A DNA stretch of 64,000 nucleotides from the NCBI GenBank assembly GCA_003213155.1, contig QCNQ01000003.1:1-64000 (forward strand), given 5' to 3'. Shown in pieces: positions 56,793 through 64,000 of this stretch. A program made the position numbers and the translations under genes. The notes beneath the pieces are model-generated. The model saw nothing but the letters and a program-made list of their open reading frames with translations, was not told the origin of the DNA and searched no databases. The stretch comes from Pelagibacteraceae bacterium AG-426-G02 (GTDB lineage: Bacteria > Pseudomonadota > Alphaproteobacteria > Pelagibacterales > Pelagibacteraceae). Numbering within the stretch: position 1 is the stretch's first letter; every line of letters begins with the position of its first letter.

Positions 56793-58223
56793 ATGAGTCA
56801 AAATGATTTAAAAATAGGACCAAAAATCAAGGCTTTTAGACGTCAACTTGGTCTTCAAGCTAATAAACTCGCGCAAGAAATAAATATTTCACCTAGTTAT
56901 TTAAATTTAATCGAGGGAGGAAAAAGAAAAATTGATGGGGATCTACTTTTAAAAATTTGCGAAAAGTTAAATATCGAACTTTCTCAATTAACATCAAAAG
57001 ATGACGTAAATTTAGAAAATACATTATCAGAAATTTTAGATGATAAATTATTTGAGGATCTTGATATTTTGGGACCAGAAGTTAAAGATCTTGTGGGGAC
57101 TAATCCAAAAATTGGAAAAGCAATTGTAAGATTAGGAGATATTTTAAAAAAAAAAGATCATGAATTAGTAAACAAGATTGAAAAAATTTCTGGAAAAATT
57201 GTTGATAATAGAAAGAACTCATTTCCAGGTGAAGTTATTTCTGACTTTCTTCAAGAAAATAAAAACTATTTTCCAAAATTAGAGGATTTTGCCAATAAAG
57301 TTTTTGAGAAGGTTCAAAAAAATAATCGTACAAGATATGTTGCTCTTTGTGATCATTTAAAATCTGAATATGATATTATTGTCAAAGATGTTATTCCAGA
57401 GGAAAATAAACCTTTTTCTAAAATTTATAACAAAAGTAAAAAAGAGCTTCTGTTGAGTGATTATAGTTCTCTTGAAACAAAAAAACTTCATGCAGCTGCA
57501 CAAATTGCACAAGAGGGTGCAATTAAAGAAATTGAGGATTATTTAATTAAATTTACTTTTCCATCAGAAGAGTCTAAAAAATTAACTAAAATTGCTTTGC
57601 TTAATTATTGTGGTGCTGCAATATTAATGCCTTACAAACTTTTTCACTCAGAGTGTAAAAAACTTAAATACGATCTTGAATTATTACAAAATACTTTTGC
57701 AACATCCTTTGAACAAGTAGCTCATAGAGTAACCTGTTTGCAAGATCCAAAACTACCTGGAATTCCATTTCATTTTTTAAGGGTAGATATGGCTGGAAAT
57801 ATTTCTAAAAGATTTTCTTTGTCTGGAATTGAAATTCCAAGATATGGAGGTGCGTGTCCAAGATGGAATGTTTATTCTGCATTTACAAGACCTGGAGTTA
57901 TTCAAAGCGCTGTAAGTAAAATGACCAATGGAGAAAAATATGTTTGTATTGCAAGAACTGTTGAAAAAGGGATTGGAAGATTTGGAAGAGCAAAAAGTAT
58001 TTTGTCTATCGGGTTAGGTTGCGAAGCTAAATATGCTAAAGATTTTGTATATACTGAAAATGTTAATTTGAGTGAAAAGTCATCAGAAATTCCAATAGGT
58101 GTGTCATGTAGAACCTGCGATAGATTAGATTGTTCTCAAAGAGCTTTTCCTCCTTTACACAAAAAATTTGATGTTGACATAAATCTGAGAGGCGTTTCAG
58201 TTTATGTAGGTGATAAAAATTAA
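56793..58223 (+). CDS. RamB/ScfR-type XRE regulator (HTH + ImmA/IrrE-like + DUF2083)
   Basis: 476 residues. HTH at about 9-62 (KIKAFRRQLGLQANKLAQEINISPSYLNLIEGGKRK); middle region at the IrrE/ImmA position (KKLHAAAQIAQEGA) but without an HExxH zinc motif; C-terminal DUF2083-like part with YGGACPRWNVYSAFTRPG and a Cys cluster SCRTCDRLDCSQRAFPP. This architecture is that of RamB/ScfR regulators, which control glyoxylate-cycle and short-chain acyl-CoA genes. It is divergent from aceA, which fits. Probable autoregulation through the adjacent repeats. Confidence 0.88.
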   Translation: MSQNDLKIGPKIKAFRRQLGLQANKLAQEINISPSYLNLIEGGKRKIDGDLLLKICEKLNIELSQLTSKDDVNLENTLSEILDDKLFEDLDILGPEVKDLVGTNPKIGKAIVRLGDILKKKDHELVNKIEKISGKIVDNRKNSFPGEVISDFLQENKNYFPKLEDFANKVFEKVQKNNRTRYVALCDHLKSEYDIIVKDVIPEENKPFSKIYNKSKKELLLSDYSSLETKKLHAAAQIAQEGAIKEIEDYLIKFTFPSEESKKLTKIALLNYCGAAILMPYKLFHSECKKLKYDLELLQNTFATSFEQVAHRVTCLQDPKLPGIPFHFLRVDMAGNISKRFSLSGIEIPRYGGACPRWNVYSAFTRPGVIQSAVSKMTNGEKYVCIARTVEKGIGRFGRAKSILSIGLGCEAKYAKDFVYTENVNLSEKSSEIPIGVSCRTCDRLDCSQRAFPPLHKKFDVDINLRGVSVYVGDKN

Positions 58224-58227
58224 AGAT

Positions 58228-58392
58228 ATGCTTAAGTTTATAATTCCTGCAGTCATATTCTTTTTAATTGTTCTTTTTTGGGAAAAGATTAATGAGAAAA
58301 TTTACCAAAAATTTAAGGTTAAAATTAATTTAGTTATTTTAACTGCAGCCTTATTATTTGTCTTAGCAGTATTGATTTTGTTATACTTTTAG
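58228..58392 (+). CDS. Small two-helix membrane protein (54 aa)
   Basis: The Met at 58228 (MLKFIIPAVIFFLIVLFWEK) lies 5 bp after the regulator stop; the track start is a GTG inside the regulator. Two hydrophobic helices separated by a short basic loop (KINEKIYQKFKVK). No family recognised. It is followed 6 bp later by a TPR protein on the same strand. Confidence 0.6.
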   Translation: MLKFIIPAVIFFLIVLFWEKINEKIYQKFKVKINLVILTAALLFVLAVLILLYF

Positions 58393-58397
58393 TTCTG

Positions 58398-58946
58398 ATG
58401 AAAAAAATTTTTATAATTTTTATAATTTTTTTTTCATATTTTAGTAATTCAATTGCAGATGAAAGAATTAAAAAACTTAATCAATTGTTTGATGATTTAA
58501 AAACTCAAAATTACTCAGCTGCTTATAAAATTGAACAAGAAATTTGGCAAATATGGAGCACACATCCAAATGATGAAAATTTGACAATGTTATTAAATAA
58601 AGGATCAAGTTTAGTAAATGAATTAAAGTATAATCAAGCAATAGATATATTTTCTAAAGCAATAAATTTGGATCCATTATGGGCTGAGGCATGGAATAAA
58701 CGTGCAACTGTATTCTATTTATCTGGTAATTTTGAAAAGTCGCAAAAAGATATTGATAAAGTTTTAGAATTAGAAAAAAGGCATTTCGGCGCTCTTGCTG
58801 GACAAGGTCTTGTAAATATTCAATTAAAAAATTATAATAAGGCAATAGAGAGTTATGAAAAAGCTAAAGAAATATATCCCACAATGAAATCACCAGATAT
58901 GATGATAAATCAAATTAAAGAACTGATTAAAAAACAATCCATCTAA
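58398..58946 (+). CDS. Exported TPR-repeat protein
   Basis: 182 residues with a signal peptide (MKKIFIIFIIFFSYFSNSIA) and about three tetratricopeptide units, clearest at LKYNQAIDIFSKAINLDPLWAEAWNKRATVFYLSGNFEKSQKDIDKVLELEKRHF and LKNYNKAIESYEKAKEIYP. A periplasmic protein-interaction role is likely. Ends one base before rseP, suggesting a shared transcript. Confidence 0.8.
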   Translation: MKKIFIIFIIFFSYFSNSIADERIKKLNQLFDDLKTQNYSAAYKIEQEIWQIWSTHPNDENLTMLLNKGSSLVNELKYNQAIDIFSKAINLDPLWAEAWNKRATVFYLSGNFEKSQKDIDKVLELEKRHFGALAGQGLVNIQLKNYNKAIESYEKAKEIYPTMKSPDMMINQIKELIKKQSI

Positions 58947-58947
58947 G

Positions 58948-60060
58948 ATGATAGATTATATATTACCATTTTTAATACTTATCATGATTGTGGTATTCAT
59001 TCATGAATACGGCCATTATTATTTTGCAAAAAGATATGGTGTTGCAGTAACTGATTTTTCAATTGGATTTGGAAAGGAAATATTTGGTTGGAATGATAAA
59101 TCTGGAACCAGATGGAAAATTTGCTGGATACCTCTTGGTGGATATGTAAAATTCTTTGGAGATCGAAATGTTTTTTCACAAGCTGATCAAGAAAAATTAA
59201 TAGAAAGATATAACGAAGAAGACAGGAAAAAATTATTTGTTTTAAAACCACTTTATCAAAGAGCTTTGATTGTATTTGGTGGACCACTAGCAAACTTCTT
59301 ACTCGCATTATTAATTTTCTTTTCTATTTATACTTTTGCAGGAAAAGATTTTACTCCTGCAATGATCAATGAGGTACAAAAAGATAGCCCTGCAATGATC
59401 GGTGGTTTGAAACAAAATGATATTATTTTAGAGATAGATGGAAATGAAGTTAAAAGCATTATGGATGTTTCTAAATTTATAACGTTATCAACAGATGACT
59501 TTATTAATTTTAAAGTTAAACGTTCATACGACGAAATATTATTAAAAGTAAAACCTAAAATGGTTTTAAGTGAAGATAACCTTGGAAATAAGATTAACAA
59601 AAGGATTGTTGGAATTAAATTAAGTGCTTACAACAACGAGATAAATCATGTAAAATTAGGACCCGCACAAGCTATATACCACGCAGCAAACGAGGTATAT
59701 TTCGTGAGTATATCCTCACTTAAATATATCGGTGCGATGATTTTTGGAAAAGCTGATACTTCACAACTTGGTGGACCAATTAGAATTGCTAAAATTTCAG
59801 GTCAAGTAGCAGAGTTTGGTTTGTTAGCATTTATTAGCATGATGGCTTACATTTCTATAAGTTTAGGGTTAATTAATTTATTTCCAATACCAATGTTGGA
59901 TGGAGGTCATTTAATGTTTTATGCTTTCGAAAAAGTGTTAGGACGTCCTTTATCACAAAAAACGCAAGAAGGTTTTTTTCGAATCGGGATGTTTTTGCTC
60001 TTAACTTTGATGATATTCACAACATTTAATGATCTTAAAGATCTTGGCTTATTTAGTTAA
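58948..60060 (+). CDS. rseP: Site-2 intramembrane metalloprotease (RseP/MmpA)
   Basis: 370-residue M50 protease that cleaves membrane proteins, for example anti-sigma factors. Seen: zinc motif VFIHEYGHYYFAKRYGV in the first helix, a PDZ domain at about 120-200 (SPAMIGGLKQNDIILEIDGNEV), and the second active-site motif NLFPIPMLDGGHL in the C-terminal helix. Length is short but complete. It is not next to dxr or bamA, its usual partners, within this window. Confidence 0.93.
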   Translation: MIDYILPFLILIMIVVFIHEYGHYYFAKRYGVAVTDFSIGFGKEIFGWNDKSGTRWKICWIPLGGYVKFFGDRNVFSQADQEKLIERYNEEDRKKLFVLKPLYQRALIVFGGPLANFLLALLIFFSIYTFAGKDFTPAMINEVQKDSPAMIGGLKQNDIILEIDGNEVKSIMDVSKFITLSTDDFINFKVKRSYDEILLKVKPKMVLSEDNLGNKINKRIVGIKLSAYNNEINHVKLGPAQAIYHAANEVYFVSISSLKYIGAMIFGKADTSQLGGPIRIAKISGQVAEFGLLAFISMMAYISISLGLINLFPIPMLDGGHLMFYAFEKVLGRPLSQKTQEGFFRIGMFLLLTLMIFTTFNDLKDLGLFS

Positions 60061-60158
60061 TATATTTAAAGCCTTCTAATAACCCTTTAAAATAGAGGTT
60101 TTTTCACTACACCAGATATTGTGTATAACTTTGAGCCAGATACTAAAAAAAGGCTTGA

Positions 60159-60179
60159 TTTATCAATACTTTTGATAAA
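60159..60179. promoter_or_regulatory. Inverted repeat upstream of hupB
   Basis: TTTATCAA and TTGATAAA form an 8-bp inverted repeat with a 5-bp spacer about 33 bp before the hupB ATG, in the promoter region. The rest of the gap (60061-60212) shows only a weak AACC/GGTTTTTT hairpin after rseP. Confidence 0.4.
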
Positions 60180-60212
60180 GATAGTAAATAACCTAATAAA
60201 ACCGGAGCTAAA

Positions 60213-60488
60213 ATGAACAAAAAACAACTAGTTGTCAAATTATCAGGTGCTTTAAACCTAAGTAAAGCTGATGCTGAGAGAACTTTTGACACGATTACCA
60301 ACACTATTTTAGATGCACTAAAAGCTGATGATTCAGTTAAAATTGCAGGATTTGGTACATATAAAGTGGCTAAGAGAAAAGCGAGAGTTGGAAGAAACCC
60401 TAGAACTGGTGAGCAAATTCAAATTGCTGCATCGCAAAAGGTTAAATTCTTACCTGCCAAAGCTTTAAAAGAAGTATTCAATAAATAG
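60213..60488 (+). CDS. hupB: HU-type DNA-binding protein
   Basis: 91-residue nucleoid protein. Seen: MNKKQLVVKLSGALNLSKADAERTFDTI, FGTYKVAKRKARVGRNPRTGEQIQI (beta-arm with the conserved Arg-Asn-Pro tip), and the VKFLPAKALKE ending. Preceded by CCGGAGC as Shine-Dalgarno and followed by a strong terminator, so it is probably monocistronic. Confidence 0.96.
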   Translation: MNKKQLVVKLSGALNLSKADAERTFDTITNTILDALKADDSVKIAGFGTYKVAKRKARVGRNPRTGEQIQIAASQKVKFLPAKALKEVFNK

Positions 60489-60496
60489 TTAATTTT

Positions 60497-60532
60497 ACAG
60501 CCTTAACGTCAAAAAGCGTTAAGGCTGTTTCT
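60497..60532 (+). terminator. Intrinsic terminator of hupB
   Basis: A perfect 12-bp stem ACAGCCTTAACG / CGTTAAGGCTGT with an 8-nt loop is followed by TTTCT, 8 bp after the hupB stop. Confidence 0.9.
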
Positions 60533-60533
60533 A

Positions 60534-60550
60534 TATGCAAAATCTGCATA
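60534..60550 (+). promoter_or_regulatory. Candidate nitrogen-gene operator upstream of amtB
   Basis: TATGCAAAATCTGCATA: perfect 6-bp arms with a 5-bp spacer, 74 bp before the amtB ATG. A similar element lies about 78 bp before glnA. A TAAAAT (about 60588-60593) downstream could serve as a -10 element. Confidence 0.5.
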
Positions 60551-60623
60551 CCCAATTTTCATAATCAGCGTTAGTTTTTAGGAATTATTAAAATACAAGC
60601 TCTCTCTATAACAGGGAGGTCTT

Positions 60624-61925
60624 ATGACTAAATTAATAAAAAAAATAAGTGCGCCACTTATTAGTTTAATTTTTTTATTGAACATGAGTAGTGCAGGTAT
60701 GGCAGATACAACAGTTTCTGCTGAAGTAGGTTTTATTTTTAATACCTTATTATTTTTGATTTGTGGATTTCTAGTAATGTTCATGGCATGTGGTTTTGCT
60801 ATGCTAGAGTCTGGAATGGTTACATCAAAAAGTGTATCCGTTATTTGTGCAAAAAATATAGGGTTATTCTCAATTGCAGGTATAATGTTCTGGCTTGTAG
60901 GTTATAATTTAGCCTATGGTATCAGTCCAGGTGGATATATTGGAAAATTTATTCCATGGGCAGATGGCAGTAAAATAGATACAGGTTATTCCGATGGTTC
61001 AGATTGGTATTTCCAAATGGTATTCTGTGCAACTACTGTTTCAATCGTATCAGGCACAATGGCTGAAAGAATTAAATTATGGCCATTCTTTACATTTGCT
61101 GCGGTTCTATCAGGAATTATTTATCCAATCGTAATGGGTTGGCAGTGGGGTGGAGGCTGGTTAGCAGAGTTAGGATTTTCTGATTTTGCTGGTTCAACTT
61201 TAGTACACTCAACTGGTGGTGCAGCTGCTTTAGCTGGTGCAATGATAATTGGTCCAAGATTAGGAAGATTTACTAAATCTGGGGCTCCAGCGCCACTTAA
61301 ACCGTTTGCAGCATCATCAATACCATTAGTAACAATTGGGGTATTTATTTTATGGCTAGGTTGGTTTGGATTTAATGGTGGTTCACAATTAGCATTGGGA
61401 ACGGCTACAGATGCGATAGCTGTATCAAAAATATTTATTAACACATTCCTTGCTGGTGCGGGTGGTGTTATGGGTGCAGCAGTTATAACAAGATTGCATT
61501 TTGGTAAAACTGACGTAGTTCAAATGTTAAATGGATGTATCGGTGGTTTGGTTGCTGTAACTGCAGAACCATTATTACCATCACCATTTGCTGCAATTTT
61601 AATTGGTGCTGTTGGTGGATTAATCGTAGTGTATGGTACTAAACTATTATTTTCTCTAAAAATTGATGATGTAGTTGGTGCTATTCCTGCCCACTTATTT
61701 GCTGGAATTTGGGGTACGTTAATTGTACCTGCAACAAATTCTGGTGCAAATTTTAGTACCCAGTTGATCGGAGTATTATCAGTAAACATTTTTGTGTTTA
61801 TTGTAGCTTACATAGTGTTTAGCGCTATCAAAGCAACAATTGGCCTAAGGTTAAGTAAAGAAGGTGAAACCAAAGGTACTGATGTCACTGAAACTGGCGT
61901 GATTGCATATGCAATACGTGACTAA
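60624..61925 (+). CDS. amtB: Ammonium transporter
   Basis: 433-residue Amt/Rh channel. N-terminal signal-like segment (about 1-27) followed by 11 helices. Seen: FMACGFAMLESGMV, CATTVSIVSGTMAER, the pore twin His pair in STLVHSTGGAAALAGA and AIPAHLFAGIWG, and LGWFGFNGGS. GGGAGG precedes the ATG. There is no glnK downstream, although amtB-glnK pairing is usual in Proteobacteria; SAR11 genomes are reported to lack PII proteins. Confidence 0.96.
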   Translation: MTKLIKKISAPLISLIFLLNMSSAGMADTTVSAEVGFIFNTLLFLICGFLVMFMACGFAMLESGMVTSKSVSVICAKNIGLFSIAGIMFWLVGYNLAYGISPGGYIGKFIPWADGSKIDTGYSDGSDWYFQMVFCATTVSIVSGTMAERIKLWPFFTFAAVLSGIIYPIVMGWQWGGGWLAELGFSDFAGSTLVHSTGGAAALAGAMIIGPRLGRFTKSGAPAPLKPFAASSIPLVTIGVFILWLGWFGFNGGSQLALGTATDAIAVSKIFINTFLAGAGGVMGAAVITRLHFGKTDVVQMLNGCIGGLVAVTAEPLLPSPFAAILIGAVGGLIVVYGTKLLFSLKIDDVVGAIPAHLFAGIWGTLIVPATNSGANFSTQLIGVLSVNIFVFIVAYIVFSAIKATIGLRLSKEGETKGTDVTETGVIAYAIRD

Positions 61926-61936
61926 TTGTTAACAAT

Positions 61937-62051
61937 AAGGGACTCTTCGCTCTCTGTGTATCTCCGCGATTACTCATCGAAGGGTCCCTAAAACTCTCTC
62001 TTAAAGTTAGTTAAACGAAAAAAAAGCCCCTCCCTCAAGGGGCTTTTTTTA
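61937..62051 (+). ncRNA. Candidate structured RNA in the amtB 3' region
   Basis: After the amtB stop there is a 12-bp stem AGGGACTCTTCG / CGAAGGGTCCCT (one G-U pair) closing a 28-nt loop with several CTCTC/TCTCC stretches, then about 30 nt single-stranded sequence, then the strong terminator. The segment is much richer in G+C than its surroundings. It may be a 3'-UTR-derived small RNA or a stability element of amtB mRNA. No known family recognised. Confidence 0.5.
62019..62050. terminator. Strong bidirectional intrinsic terminator
   Basis: Stem AAAAAAAGCCCC / GGGGCTTTTTTT (12 bp) with an 8-nt loop; A- and T-runs flank the GC core so it should work on both strands, ending the amtB transcript and that of the convergent glycosyltransferase. 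Confidence 0.92.
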
Positions 62052-62071
62052 TTTTCATAAAACTTAAATGA

Positions 62072-63058
62072 TTACAAATTTTCAATCACCTGATTAAACA
62101 CTTCATCGGGCTTAAGATTTTTCATCCCATTTCTGTCCCTATGCCAAACATTATCCACATAATCCTTTGGAACTATTGGAATAATTTTACTATATTTTAG
62201 CTCACTCACTGGGTCATTGGCTATTAATCCAAATGATTTAATTCCAAGAGCTGCTGCAAGATTTAATGGACCTGAATTATTTCCAAGAAAAAAATCTGAA
62301 TTTTTAATTGCTAATATTACTCCTTGTAGATCTTTATTAGAACAATCGATAAAATAATCTTTATTAGACTCAGCAATTATTTTTTTTGCAATATGAGATT
62401 TTTCTGGGCTGCAAACGAGATATATATAATTGAATAATTTTTTTTCAAACAAAAGATCGGCAAGTTTGATAAAATCTTCCTCATACCACATTTTGTAATC
62501 TTCAAAAGAATCAACCCCAAAAGCAATTTTCTTTCCATCCAAAATAAGGTCAGAATTGTTTTTTTTGAGACTCTCAACATCAATTTCCAAATTTGGATAC
62601 TTATTCTCTATAGTTATCGAATTAATCTTAAGTAGTTTTTGAGATCTTTCTGAATAATTTAACTTCAAATCCTCCTCATTAAGAAAATTTTTAACAGTAA
62701 GCCATTTCTTTTGGTTTTTAAATCCCGGTCCAATAATATTCTTAATTTTTGCCATTTTAGCTGCGATGGCAGGTTTATTGACCTTATCTAATATATATAC
62801 AAAATCATATTTCTTAGATTTAAATAATTTTACTAATTTGAATACATCAACCCAATAAAATAAACCCTTTCTAAAATCATTGTAAAAAATTTGATTAATA
62901 TGTTTTATGTCTTTAAGAATATTTTGGGCTTGAGTTTTTTCTCTGACAACTAAATCTATATTTGTTTGATGATGTTGACTGATAGCTTTTATGTAGGGTA
63001 ATTGCCAGATTAAATCACCTAATTTATGATGAGTATAAACGATACAAATTTTATTCAT
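62072..63058 (-). CDS. Glycosyltransferase family 9 (heptosyltransferase-like)
   Basis: 328 residues of GT-B fold. Seen: N-terminal THHKLGDLIWQLPYIKAI (acceptor side), and the family donor motif GNNSGPLNLAAALGIKSFGL at about 262-281. Members add heptose or related sugars to the lipopolysaccharide core; the exact donor is not readable. The Asp of the usual GNDSG is Asn here. Its stop is 21 bp from the bidirectional terminator. Confidence 0.87.
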   Translation of the reverse strand: MNKICIVYTHHKLGDLIWQLPYIKAISQHHQTNIDLVVREKTQAQNILKDIKHINQIFYNDFRKGLFYWVDVFKLVKLFKSKKYDFVYILDKVNKPAIAAKMAKIKNIIGPGFKNQKKWLTVKNFLNEEDLKLNYSERSQKLLKINSITIENKYPNLEIDVESLKKNNSDLILDGKKIAFGVDSFEDYKMWYEEDFIKLADLLFEKKLFNYIYLVCSPEKSHIAKKIIAESNKDYFIDCSNKDLQGVILAIKNSDFFLGNNSGPLNLAAALGIKSFGLIANDPVSELKYSKIIPIVPKDYVDNVWHRDRNGMKNLKPDEVFNQVIENL

Positions 63059-63105
63059 TTTTATTTATGTGATTTCAAAAAAAACTATATAATAAATTTA
63101 GTTCT

Positions 63106-63489
63106 ATGAATATAAAATCGTCAAAAACATTAGTCACAGAAGCTTTAAGCGAAATTAAAACAATTTCACCAGACGAAGCATTATCAATGATGAATGAAGA
63201 TAAATGTAATCTAATTGATATTAGAGATATAAGAGAACTTGAAAGAGATGGGCGAGTTGAAAATTCAAATCATATTCCGAGAGGAATGTTAGAATTTTGG
63301 TTAGATCCTGATAGTCCATATTTTAAAGATGGTAAATTAGATATGAATAAAGAAATGGTTCTTTTCTGTGCTGGCGGTATGAGATCAGCATTGGCTGCAA
63401 AAACTCTTAAAGATATGGGGTTTGAAAAAGTTTCACACATTGATGGTGGGTTTGGAGCTATTAGAAATAGTAAATTTAAGATTGTTTAA
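63106..63489 (+). CDS. Rhodanese-like sulfurtransferase
   Basis: 127-residue single rhodanese domain. Seen: ISPDEALSMMNEDKCNLIDIRDIRELERDG at the N-terminus, NHIPRGMLEFW, and the active loop LFCAGGMRSALAAKTL with the catalytic Cys. It probably handles sulfane sulfur in the cytoplasm; no signal peptide. Overlaps the convergent DsbA-family gene by 4 bp. Confidence 0.92.
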   Translation: MNIKSSKTLVTEALSEIKTISPDEALSMMNEDKCNLIDIRDIRELERDGRVENSNHIPRGMLEFWLDPDSPYFKDGKLDMNKEMVLFCAGGMRSALAAKTLKDMGFEKVSHIDGGFGAIRNSKFKIV

Positions 63490-64000
63490 GAAACACACTC
63501 TTCTAAAGCATATTCAAGTCTATCTTGTCCCCAAAAAAGTTTATTGTTGACTATGAAGGTTGGGGCACCGAATACATCATTTTGAAAAGCTTTGTCAGTT
63601 AAACTTTTTAATTCGTCTTTTACTTTTTGATTACTTATATCTTCAAAAAATTTTTTTTTATCAATTTTACAATTATCTAAAATTTCGTTTACGTTAGCTT
63701 CGATTGATATATCTATATTATTTTTCCAATAGGCATCAAAACAAATATCAAAGTATTCGCTTTTTTTATTTGAATCGATTGAAATAAATCCTCTCATTAA
63801 ATAAAGGGTATTAATCGGAAATTTTTCGTTCCATTTAAAAGATATATTATTTTTGTTAGCTATAATTTCGCAATCATTTTTCATATTTTTCATTTTTCGT
63901 TCATTAAAAGCAGGAGCAGTTATGTTACCTAACTTATGTAAACCCCCAAGCAAAATAGGTTTATAATTAAAATCGACCCCATTTTTATTCTGCATTGATT
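63486..64000 (-). CDS. DsbA-family 2-hydroxychromene-2-carboxylate isomerase-like protein, 5' truncated
   Basis: The frame continues past the Met at 63995 to the window end (a Ser codon precedes it), so the true start is outside. Visible: GVDFNYKPILLGGLHKLGN (HCCA isomerase/kappa-class GST pattern), INTLYLMRGFISID, and the thioredoxin-fold end FGAPTFIVNNKLFWGQDRLEYAL. The N-terminal active-site strand is not in the window. Probably a glutathione-dependent isomerase or transferase. Confidence 0.88.
   Translation of the reverse strand, partial: SMQNKNGVDFNYKPILLGGLHKLGNITAPAFNERKMKNMKNDCEIIANKNNISFKWNEKFPINTLYLMRGFISIDSNKKSEYFDICFDAYWKNNIDISIEANVNEILDNCKIDKKKFFEDISNQKVKDELKSLTDKAFQNDVFGAPTFIVNNKLFWGQDRLEYALEECVS

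Noticed and set aside
61121-61789. Two minus-strand ORFs inside amtB
   Set aside because: Shadows of a strongly conserved membrane protein gene; Pro/Ala-rich composition is the reverse reading of Gly/Ala codons.
1-64000. CRISPR array, prophage, IS element, toxin-antitoxin or defence system
   Set aside because: No repeat-spacer pattern, transposase, integrase, phage structural gene or recognisable defence gene was found. The XRE/ImmA-like gene at 56.8 kb is a metabolic regulator of RamB/ScfR type, not an antitoxin.

Overview
The window looks like a chromosome segment of a SAR11-clade alphaproteobacterium (Pelagibacterales). The evidence is a base composition near 70% A+T, almost no intergenic DNA (no gap longer than about 155 bp), many ATGA/TAATG gene overlaps, and gene sets typical of Alphaproteobacteria: NDUFA12-DUF2155 next to accC/accB/aroQ, rne-mrcA-prfB, and iscR-sufBCDS. 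It also carries a TPP-riboswitch-controlled SSS transporter like the ThiV described in SAR11. No tRNA, rRNA, insertion sequence, prophage or CRISPR array was found. Identifications come from reading protein motifs; no search was run.

Layout. 1-6.5 kb: pepA (cut by the window edge), ndk, purN/purM, a DUF2066 protein, an Hda-like protein and aspS. 6.5-13.2 kb: an orphan domain related to the C-terminus of class II ribonucleotide reductase, NDUFA12, DUF2155, accC-accB-aroQ, thiS-thiG, and an RNase E/G. 13.2-21.9 kb: mrcA, prfB with a programmed +1 frameshift, an AsmA-like protein, tyrS, anmK and a hydrolase. 22-28.2 kb: an eight-gene SUF iron-sulfur operon led by iscR, with a clear IscR-type operator over its promoter. 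28.3-33.9 kb: a 56-aa protein, glnA, a YbaK-like deacylase, a DMT transporter, an aldB-type aldehyde dehydrogenase with its DUF779 partner, and a thioesterase.

34-47.9 kb is the most accessory-looking part: a sugar/polyol catabolism island. It has a ribose/inositol-type ABC transporter, iolG, iolE and iolD, a second Gfo/Idh/MocA oxidoreductase, a ROK-family protein that lacks the family zinc motif, an HpaI-type aldolase, an aldehyde dehydrogenase, a D-2-hydroxyacid dehydrogenase, an FAH-family hydrolase and a pilin-like protein. It encodes the first three steps of myo-inositol breakdown, but iolB, iolC, iolJ and a recognisable mmsA are absent from the window. A modified lower pathway is possible.

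47.9-64 kb: ccdA, an azoreductase-like flavoprotein, the TPP riboswitch and thiV-like transporter, an ABC-2 exporter, three surface-glycan genes, aceA with a small leader ORF and a divergent RamB/ScfR-type regulator, rseP, hupB, amtB, a GT9 glycosyltransferase, a rhodanese and a DsbA-family protein cut by the window end.

Regulatory signals worth attention: (i) a TTTACAAA repeat cluster between the RamB-like gene and the aceA unit; (ii) a 17-bp element of the form TATGNN-N5-TGCATA about 75-80 bp upstream of both glnA and amtB; (iii) a GC-richer structured RNA between amtB and its terminator; (iv) a TPP aptamer whose conserved 3' end is also the Shine-Dalgarno sequence; (v) an intrinsic terminator between the sugar-binding-protein gene and its permease gene.
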